Source: an uncultured Oscillospiraceae bacterium (GTDB taxonomy: Bacteria; Bacillota; Clostridia; Oscillospirales; Acutalibacteraceae). Taken from it: a stretch of 19,691 nt of DNA. Location of the stretch: positions 1 through 19,691 of the forward strand of contig UQSH01000034.1 in the NCBI GenBank assembly GCA_900543795.1, written 5' to 3'. The translations under genes were made by a program, and so were the position numbers. Numbering within the stretch: the stretch's first letter is position 1; each line of letters opens with the position of its first letter. The notes beneath the pieces are model-generated. The model did no database searches, was not told the DNA's origin, and worked only from the letters and a program-made list of their open reading frames with translations. Of the stretch, positions 13,753 to 19,691 are shown piece after piece.

Positions 13753-15230
13753 AAGGTCTCCTTTGCGTCATCAATGCTGATAACCCTGCCGTTTGTTAAT
13801 CGAGATAGAGAGGTTGAATATACCGAAAGCGAAGCAAAAAATTCTCTGCGCTCCTTTTCGGAAATTATTTTTCCGTCAAATAAAAATGCACAGTAATCGG
13901 CATATCTGCCTGCAAATTCCAAATCGTGAGTTACAACAACAACTGTTTTCCCCTGCTTGCAAAGCTCCCGTAAAATCAAGGCAAGCTCCTTTTTAAACGA
14001 AGCGTCAACGCTTTTGGTGGGCTCATCAAGCAAAAGAATATCGGCGCCGCTTATCAGCATTTTTGCAATTGCAAGCCTTTGCGCCTCTCCTCCGCTTAAA
14101 TCAAACGGATTGGCATTTTTGAGGCGTTCGAGTCCTGTTTTTTTCAAAAGCTCCTCGCTCGGCACCTCCTGCCAAACGGTTTCTTCAAGAAAAAGAGTGC
14201 TAACCTCCTGCGGCATATATGCCGTTCTTCCTGTTGCCTTAACTCTTCCCGAATATGGCTTCAATACTTTTGAAATACATTTTAAAAGCGTTGTTTTTCC
14301 GCTTGCGTTTGCGCCCAAAATAACATTGATTTTGCCCTTATACGCCTTATAATTCAAATCGAAAAGAACATCAAAAAGCCTTTTTCCGTAGGCAAAGGAA
14401 AGGCCCTTAACCGATAAGGCAATTTCATCTTTTTCATTATTTCGTGTAAAGGGCTTTGCCTCTATGCTTTTCGCCTGCTCCCTTGCCCTTGAAAATTCAA
14501 GCGGATGATTTTCCAAAAGCAAAGTAAACGGCTCGAGAATTTCCTGCATATCACTATTTGTTTCAATTAAATAATTTGCAAAATCCTGCGGCTTGGCAAA
14601 GGCACCCTGCCGTCCTTTTTCAAGAAAAAGCACCTTATCTGCACATTCAAGCACTCCGCCTGCTCTGTGCTCGCTCAAAATAACGGTTGTGCCCTGCTCC
14701 TTGTTGAGCTTCAAAACAGCGTTCATAAACATCTGAGCAGAAACGGGATCAAGGCAGGAAACAGGCTCGTCCAAAACAAGAATTTCGGGAGCAAGAGCCA
14801 TTGCGGCGGCAAGCGCAATAAGCTGCTTTGTTCCTCCGGAAAGCTTTTCAATTTTTTCGTTTATATATTTGTTAATGTTAAAATAGCTTGCCGTTTCGGC
14901 TATTTTCAGTTCTATTTCGCTTTTTGAATACCCTGCGTTCTCAAGGCCGAACGCAAGGTTGCCGAAAACGGTGTCCGTTATTAAATTGCTTTCGCAGCTT
15001 TGACCGATAAAGCCGATTTCGTCTGTTTTTTCCTCGATATTGCCGCTTATATTGCCAAAGGGGGAAATTTCTTTTTTTAAAAGGCGCAAAAGAGTTGATT
15101 TTCCGCTTCCCGATTTTCCGCAAACAACGCAGAAATCACCGGCTTGAAGCGTGAAGGAGATGCTATCAAGTGCCTTTTTATCAGCCTTAGGATATGAAAA
15201 GCTTAAATTTTCGACCGTAAGAATATCCAC
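13749..15230 (-). CDS. ECF transporter ATPase, two fused ABC domains (EcfA-EcfA')
   Basis: This is the energy module of the ECF importer: both ATP-binding cassettes are in one 493-residue chain instead of separate EcfA and EcfA' proteins. NBD1 has Walker A GKSGSGKS (38-45), Q-loop Gln77, signature LSGGT (130-134), Walker B LVLDEP (151-156) and switch His188. NBD2 has Walker A GANASGKT (306-313), Q-loop Gln341, signature LSGGE (378-382), Walker B LLLDEP (399-404) and His435. All catalytic motifs are intact, so both sites may be active. The start is GTG at 15230, supported by AGGAGGAG, which lies inside the end of ecfT (28-base overlap). The last four bases overlap the S component. The T-A-S order in one operon suggests a dedicated (group I-like) transporter. 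Confidence 0.93.
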   Translation of the reverse strand: MDILTVENLSFSYPKADKKALDSISFTLQAGDFCVVCGKSGSGKSTLLRLLKKEISPFGNISGNIEEKTDEIGFIGQSCESNLITDTVFGNLAFGLENAGYSKSEIELKIAETASYFNINKYINEKIEKLSGGTKQLIALAAAMALAPEILVLDEPVSCLDPVSAQMFMNAVLKLNKEQGTTVILSEHRAGGVLECADKVLFLEKGRQGAFAKPQDFANYLIETNSDMQEILEPFTLLLENHPLEFSRAREQAKSIEAKPFTRNNEKDEIALSVKGLSFAYGKRLFDVLFDLNYKAYKGKINVILGANASGKTTLLKCISKVLKPYSGRVKATGRTAYMPQEVSTLFLEETVWQEVPSEELLKKTGLERLKNANPFDLSGGEAQRLAIAKMLISGADILLLDEPTKSVDASFKKELALILRELCKQGKTVVVVTHDLEFAGRYADYCAFLFDGKIISEKERREFFASLSVYSTSLSRLTNGRVISIDDAKETL

Positions 15231-16060
15231 TTAATCTCCTCCTTTAAATCAATTACTGTTGGGAATAACGAAAGCACCGAAAAAACCACTAAATCCGCAA
15301 TGCTGAAATTTTCAATTTTCAGAAACGGAGAATAAATAAAGCCGAAAGCACCCGAAAGCCTGAAAGCAGCACATACACAGAAAAGAAAAACGATAAGAAT
15401 CAATGCAAGGGCATCTTTAATGCTGAAAGAAAATCTTGAAAAATGCTTTCTTTTTTTGCTTGAATAGCCAAGCGCACGCATAGCATCGGCAGTTTCAATG
15501 CTTTTTTCAAGGCTGATTGAAACAAGTGCCGAAAAGCGTTTTATAGTGTTCTTTATTCCTTTTGTTTCATTTCCCAAGCCTGTTTGTGCGTCATAAATAT
15601 CCTTTGAGGTTTTACGCATAAGCGGAACAAAGCGCAAAACCATAAGAAACAACAGCGAAAGATTAGGCGCAGCTCTGCCGAAAACGGCGGCAAATTTTTC
15701 ACTGTCTATAACAAGGCTATACGCCAAAAACCAAATTATAACGGCAGAGAGCATAACGCCCATAGTTATGCCGTAAGCAAGCGGTTCAAGTGTAAAGCTT
15801 AAAGATTTTACAGAGAAGAGAACGGTGGCTCCGTATCTGCAAAAAAGCATATTGAAAATTCCGACTGCCGCAGTTAACGGAAGTGCGGTTTTAAAAATGA
15901 TTGAAAACGCCCTTTGACCTTCAAGCATCAAATAATAAAAAAAGGCAAACGTAAGCGAAAGAGCGGCAAAAACAGGATTTATATAAATCACCGTTAATAT
16001 GATTTCAAGCATAAAAAAGGAGAAGCTGACAAGGGGATGAAATTTTGAAAATCTATCCAT
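15203..16060 (-). CDS. ECF transporter transmembrane subunit EcfT (CbiQ-like)
   Basis: This scaffold subunit links the ATPase to the S component. The 285-residue protein has several N-terminal hydrophobic helices, a cytosolic helical region (about 150-215), and further hydrophobic segments near the C-terminus. The cytosolic part contains LMVLRFVPLMRKTSKDIYDAQ, typical of EcfT/CbiQ. Of the two usual Ala-Arg-Gly coupling motifs, the first position reads TGLG and the second reads AMRALGY, so both are divergent. CGGAGG lies before the ATG. The gap to the upstream mreB-like gene is 63 bases with no clear promoter or riboswitch, so it is probably read through from recD2-mreB. The end overlaps the ATPase start. 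Confidence 0.88.
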   Translation of the reverse strand: MDRFSKFHPLVSFSFFMLEIILTVIYINPVFAALSLTFAFFYYLMLEGQRAFSIIFKTALPLTAAVGIFNMLFCRYGATVLFSVKSLSFTLEPLAYGITMGVMLSAVIIWFLAYSLVIDSEKFAAVFGRAAPNLSLLFLMVLRFVPLMRKTSKDIYDAQTGLGNETKGIKNTIKRFSALVSISLEKSIETADAMRALGYSSKKRKHFSRFSFSIKDALALILIVFLFCVCAAFRLSGAFGFIYSPFLKIENFSIADLVVFSVLSLFPTVIDLKEEIKWIFLRSKI

Positions 16061-16123
16061 ATCAGTTCCTCCGTTAGCCTAATTAAAATTCAATTCCCTT
16101 TCCGTTTCCGTAATAAATATGAA

Positions 16124-17152
16124 TCATCTTATTCTTACATCCTGCTTTGTTTGGAATTTGTAGCCGAACTTATCAAGAATGTGCATTTTGTTGAGCGCAA
16201 TCATAGTGCCCTTTGAAACGCAAAGCTCGGCACGCGGAGCAATAGAAGCCTCAACGCCGAGAGCCTCTGAAAAAAGCTTATCAATTCCGTATATTTCGGA
16301 GCATCCGCCCGTTATGATAACGCCGCTGCCTGTTATATCCGCAACAAGCTGCGGAGTTGTTCTTTCAAACAAAACACGCGCGGCGGCGGTAAGCTCGTCA
16401 AAAAGAGGTTTAAGGCAGTAATAAATTTCATTTCCTGTTATTTCAACACATGCCGGCATACCCGAAAGCATATCCCTGCCCTTTGCCTGCATGCTTATAT
16501 CCTCTTCACGCAAAACCGCACAGGAAATTCTGTTTTTGATTTCCTCGGCAGTTCTTTTTCCGATTAAAACGCCGTATTTTTCCCGCAAATATTTTGCAAT
16601 TTCATCATCAAACCGTGTGCCTGCAACATCAATCGTGTCTATCTGGCTCATACTTCCCTGACTGATAACCGCCATATCGGTTGTGCCTGCGCCTATATCA
16701 ATAACAAAGGCTCCCGTTGGTTGAAGAGGATCTATGCCTGCGCCGAAGGCAGCACAAAGCGGGGATTCAACAAGGCAAACAGACCTTGCTCCCGCAGAAA
16801 TAATTACGGAAATAAGCGTTCTTCTTTCAACATCCGTTGCAAGTGCAGGAACAGAAGCAACAACTCTTGGCTTGAAAATACTCTTTTTAATTATTTTGTT
16901 TATGAAAAACTGCACCATCTGCTGCGCAACAGAATAATTGCTGATGGCTCCGTTTATTATAGGCTGAATAACGCAAACACCCTTTGGCTCTCTGCCTTCC
17001 AGATAATATGCTCTTCTGCCTGCGTAAAGAATTTTTTCTGTTTCCGTGTCATATCCAACATAGGCAGGCTCGTTAACAACAACACCCTTTCCGGGAACGG
17101 AAATCACTATTGAGCTTGTTCCGAGATCTATGCCTAAATCATAACCAAACAT
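16124..17152 (-). CDS. Divergent MreB/Mbl-family actin-like protein
   Basis: MreB-type filaments guide wall synthesis in rod-shaped cells, on the inner face of the membrane. Length 342 is normal. Actin-fold motifs: phosphate 1 DLGIDLGTSS (5-14), phosphate 2 IDIGAGTTDMAV (151-162; the usual MreB form is GGGTTE), and adenosine motif GVIITGGCSEIYGI (277-290). ESPLCAAFGAG (129-139) and DVAGTRFDDEIAKYLR (175-190) are clearly MreB-like. Elsewhere it departs from standard MreB: residues 32-72 (YVGYDTETEKILYAGRR onward) differ strongly from the conserved AVG..A..M.GRTP region. It is therefore more likely a paralogue (Mbl, MreBH or a clade-specific form) than the main MreB, and no mreC or mreD follows. 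It lies 35 bases after recD2. The start follows AAGGA. Confidence 0.87.
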   Translation of the reverse strand: MFGYDLGIDLGTSSIVISVPGKGVVVNEPAYVGYDTETEKILYAGRRAYYLEGREPKGVCVIQPIINGAISNYSVAQQMVQFFINKIIKKSIFKPRVVASVPALATDVERRTLISVIISAGARSVCLVESPLCAAFGAGIDPLQPTGAFVIDIGAGTTDMAVISQGSMSQIDTIDVAGTRFDDEIAKYLREKYGVLIGKRTAEEIKNRISCAVLREEDISMQAKGRDMLSGMPACVEITGNEIYYCLKPLFDELTAAARVLFERTTPQLVADITGSGVIITGGCSEIYGIDKLFSEALGVEASIAPRAELCVSKGTMIALNKMHILDKFGYKFQTKQDVRIR

Positions 17153-17187
17153 ACCGTCATATCCTTATAAATTAATTAATATAAATG

Positions 17188-19410
17188 TTACTTTATTATT
17201 GAACTGTTGTCAACCTTTAAAAAGTATCCGAGAGCACTGTATCGCCTGCTCTTTTTGTCGTTTTCAACCATTGCCCTAACCGTGCTTTCATTGCCGACAA
17301 GAACAAGAAGATTTTTTGCTCTTGTTAAAGCAGTGTAAAAAAGATTTCTGTATGCAAGCCTCGGCACAACGGAAAGAGCCGGCATAACAACTGCTTCAAA
17401 TTCCGAGCCCTGACTTTTATGCACCGTCATAGCATAGGCAAGATCAAGCTCATTTGCGTTCTCTATGGAATACATAGCCTCTCGGTCGTCAAATTGAACA
17501 TTGATTATATCCGCCGCTCTGTCTATTCTTGTTAATATTCCTATATCGCCGTTGAAAACGCCTGCGCCGCTGTCGTTGCTTTTATACCACGGCACATCGT
17601 AATTATTCTTAATCTGCATAACACGATCGCCCTCTCGCAAAACACAGCCCTTATTTTTAAGCTCTTTTTTGTTTTTGGCGGGTGGATTAAGCTTGCCTTG
17701 GAGGAGAATATTAAGCGTTTGCGAGCCGAGCTCTCCTTTTTTGCTTGGGCACAAAACCTGAATATCCGAAAGCGGATTATAGCCATAAGCCTCCGGCAGA
17801 CGGCGCACCGCCAAATCAACGATTTTCCTCTGTGCCGCATACTGCGAATTTTCTTTCAGCAAAAAGAAATCACATTCCGCTCCTCCGCCTGACAAATCGG
17901 GCATTTCGCCCAAAACAACCTTGTGAGCATTCGTTACGATTTTGCTTTTCATTGCCTGGCGAAAAACCTTTTGAAGCGCAACAACGGGAATCATTCCGCT
18001 TTCGGTTAAATCCTTGAGAACATTTCCTGCGCCGACAGGCGGAAGCTGATCCTTATCTCCAACCATAATGAGCCTTGCGTGAAGCGGAAGAGCATCAAGC
18101 AGGCTGTTAAAAAGAAGAATATCAACCATAGAAAGCTCATCAATAATAACTGCGTCAACATCAAGCGGATTTTTTCTGTTGTAAACAAATGACGCCTCTG
18201 TTTCGCCGTCCTTATATTCAACCTCAAGCAGACGGTGTATCGTTTTAGCCTCAAACCCCGTTAGCTCAGACATTCTTTTTGCGGCACGCCCCGTCGGTGC
18301 GGCAAGTGCAACATTCATTCCGTGATTTTTCATAAGGGTAATTATGCCCTTAACGGTTGTTGTTTTTCCCGTTCCCGGACCTCCCGTTAAAATAAGCATG
18401 CCCTTGTTGACGGCAATTTCAATTGCTTTACGCTGTTTTTCGTCAAACTCTATTGAGTTTGCCTGCTCGAAGGAATATATCTCACTTGAAAAAATTTCTG
18501 TTTGCTGAGGAGGATAATTAACCATAACCTTTATGCGCTGAGCAACGGAAAATTCGGCATCATATGCATAAGGAAGAAAAAGAAATTCCCGTCCGTCAAG
18601 CTCCTCCTGAAAAATCTCTCTGCGCTCAATAACGCTATCTGCCGCTATCTCTGCATCGTCCTGCGAGCAGGCAAGATAGTCAGCCGCCGCATTGACAACG
18701 CTTGCACGGGGCAGGCAGGTGTGTCCGTTTGCAAAATTACGATCAAGTATATGCACTATAAGAGCCTCGGCTCGCATTGAAAACGAAACTTTATTTTCAA
18801 TCCCGTCTGCAAGCTCCTCTGCACGCTCGTAGGAATAAATCCTGTCTCTAACGAAAATAAAGGGATTTTGGCTGAAAATATCATAAGCCTCTGTTCTGTA
18901 AAAATTATATGCCGCAAGTGCTTCCTTTTGAGTTAGGCCTGCACCCGTTAGGTTGATTATTGCTTCTCTTGAAAAATGCTGCTCAATAAAGCTTTGCTGA
19001 ATTTTTCTTGCCTTTTCCTTGCTTATGCCGTGAATGGAGGCAAGGCGAGCAGGATCTTTTTCGATAACCTCAAATGCTTCGGAGCCAAAGGCTTCGATAA
19101 TTTTAACGGCGGTTGCTTCCCTGATTCCTTTAATAACTCCGCTTGAAAGATAACGAAGCATTCCTGCGGCGTCTGACGGCAGAGTTTGCTGAATGTTTAC
19201 GGCACTGAACTGTCTGCCGTAGGTTGAATGAACTGTCCAGCTGCCCTCAACCTCGATTTCCTCGCCCTCAAAAACAGGCGGAAAGGTGCCAACAACAGTA
19301 ACGGGCTCTCCTCTAACGGATATTTCAAGAACCCGATAGCCGTTTTCGTCATTCTGAAAGCTGATTGACTCAACCGTTCCTTTTAACTTTTCGAGAATTT
19401 CATCCGCCAT
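17188..19410 (-). CDS. recD2: ATP-dependent RecD-like DNA helicase (RecD2)
   Basis: RecD2 is a 5'-3' superfamily 1B helicase that acts without RecBC and is linked to replication-fork and repair functions. The 740-residue protein has an N-terminal OB-like part (1-75), helix-hairpin-helix repeats (about 78-200, including IHGISKEKARKI), then the helicase core. Walker A is GGPGTGKT (343-350), motif Ia is APTGRAAKRMSE (371-382), Walker B is IIDELSMVD (422-430), motif III is GDKDQLPPVGAG (451-462), followed by QKVFRQ. Near the C-terminus are MTVHKSQGSEF and the ALTRAKN arginine-finger motif. Length matches the YrrC/RecD2 group. GGAGAAGG precedes the ATG, and a promoter lies 45-75 bases upstream. 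It is the first gene of a probable six-gene transcript with mreB-like and ECF genes. Confidence 0.97.
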   Translation of the reverse strand: MADEILEKLKGTVESISFQNDENGYRVLEISVRGEPVTVVGTFPPVFEGEEIEVEGSWTVHSTYGRQFSAVNIQQTLPSDAAGMLRYLSSGVIKGIREATAVKIIEAFGSEAFEVIEKDPARLASIHGISKEKARKIQQSFIEQHFSREAIINLTGAGLTQKEALAAYNFYRTEAYDIFSQNPFIFVRDRIYSYERAEELADGIENKVSFSMRAEALIVHILDRNFANGHTCLPRASVVNAAADYLACSQDDAEIAADSVIERREIFQEELDGREFLFLPYAYDAEFSVAQRIKVMVNYPPQQTEIFSSEIYSFEQANSIEFDEKQRKAIEIAVNKGMLILTGGPGTGKTTTVKGIITLMKNHGMNVALAAPTGRAAKRMSELTGFEAKTIHRLLEVEYKDGETEASFVYNRKNPLDVDAVIIDELSMVDILLFNSLLDALPLHARLIMVGDKDQLPPVGAGNVLKDLTESGMIPVVALQKVFRQAMKSKIVTNAHKVVLGEMPDLSGGGAECDFFLLKENSQYAAQRKIVDLAVRRLPEAYGYNPLSDIQVLCPSKKGELGSQTLNILLQGKLNPPAKNKKELKNKGCVLREGDRVMQIKNNYDVPWYKSNDSGAGVFNGDIGILTRIDRAADIINVQFDDREAMYSIENANELDLAYAMTVHKSQGSEFEAVVMPALSVVPRLAYRNLFYTALTRAKNLLVLVGNESTVRAMVENDKKSRRYSALGYFLKVDNSSIIK

Positions 19411-19456
19411 TTTCCTTCTCCGTTAAGGTTTCAAAAAGTATTTACCGATAAATTAT

Positions 19457-19485
19457 ATTATATCAAAAACCTAACCGAACCTCAA
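19457..19485 (-). promoter_or_regulatory. Promoter of the recD2-mreB-ECF operon
   Basis: Minus-strand TTGAGG (19485-19480), 17-base spacer, TATAAT (19462-19457, perfect). The predicted start near 19450 gives a leader of about 40 bases before the recD2 ATG. Confidence 0.7.
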
Positions 19486-19574
19486 TACACGAATAAAAAT
19501 TAATAAGTGTTATTTTATATATGCTCGATTTGATGTGTGTAACGGCTGCGTTGCCGCCATTACATCACAAAGAT

Positions 19575-19604
19575 AACACGGGAGAGCGTTTGCTCTCCCG
19601 TGTT
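19575..19604. terminator. Strong hairpin, probable terminator of the right-edge gene
   Basis: A perfect 13-base-pair stem: AACACGGGAGAGC (19575-19587), loop GTTT, GCTCTCCCGTGTT (19592-19604). It begins eight bases after the stop of the partial gene at 19612 (minus strand). The T-tract on that side is broken (TTATCTTTG), while the plus-strand side has TGTTTTG. Confidence 0.75.
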
Positions 19605-19611
19605 TGTTTTG

Positions 19612-19691
19612 TTATGCCTTTGTGCCGTTTGACCACGCACCGTAAACATAGCCTGTCGGCCAGTTTCTCCAAGCACGAACACGAACATAAT
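19612..19691 (-). CDS. C-terminal end of a secreted Fn3-like protein (partial)
   Basis: The last 25 codons and a TAA (19614-19612) of a gene that begins outside the window. The visible residues include YVRVRAWRNWPTGYVYGAWS and end NGTKA. The pattern YxVRVRAW ... G..YGAWS is the closing strand pair of a fibronectin type III-like domain, common at the end of large secreted or wall-bound proteins in gut Clostridia. The strong hairpin directly downstream and the sensible codon use support a real gene end. Size, domain order and function cannot be known from here. Confidence 0.6.
   Translation of the reverse strand, partial: YVRVRAWRNWPTGYVYGAWSNGTKA

Noticed and set aside
16061..16123. Vitamin riboswitch ahead of ecfT
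   Set aside because: Only 63 bases are available and no known aptamer motif or stable hairpin is visible.

Overview
The window looks like chromosomal DNA of a low-to-moderate G+C Clostridia bacterium, most likely a gut Oscillospiraceae/Ruminococcaceae relative. The basis is strong GGAGG-type ribosome binding sites, an FHA/SEDS/PBP cell-wall cluster, a group II ECF transporter, RecD2, a DUF1846 gene and the tail of a secreted Fn3-like protein. No rRNA, tRNA, CRISPR array or complete insertion sequence is visible. Taxonomy is inferred from gene content only.

Left part (1-4712, minus strand): a tight operon runs from about 4640 down: tandem-FHA membrane protein, SEDS glycosyltransferase (FtsW/RodA/SpoVE type), class B penicillin-binding protein, then the ribosome-associated GTPase HflX. 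Together the first three form a peptidoglycan polymerase/crosslinker pair with a phosphothreonine-reading partner. hflX is cut off just after its G4 motif and is followed at once by the start of an A-rich reading frame with a perfect Shine-Dalgarno, which suggests that foreign DNA was joined here.

Middle (4713-8775): galM (plus) has a promoter back to back with the FHA promoter. Its stop codon touches the 3' remnant of a DUF4097-type gene. A bidirectional terminator separates this from gap (GAPDH, minus), which has a promoter, a perfect inverted repeat in its leader and a Rex-like palindrome upstream. An MFS transporter (minus) and a small lipoprotein (plus) diverge from two well-formed sigma-A-type promoters.

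Plus-strand block (8776-12494): lipoprotein, then a promoter followed immediately by two tandem hairpins with U-tracts, then DUF1846 and pyrG (CTP synthase), closed by a strong terminator. The two-hairpin leader is the best candidate for undescribed regulation in the window.

Right part (12500-19485, minus strand): a promoter at 19457-19485 appears to drive recD2, a divergent MreB-family gene, ecfT, a fused double-ATPase ecfA, an ECF S component and a small membrane protein, ending at a terminator near 12760. A doubtful Tyr/Asp-rich small ORF sits between this terminator and that of pyrG. The right edge holds the last 25 codons of an Fn3-like secreted protein and a strong hairpin.
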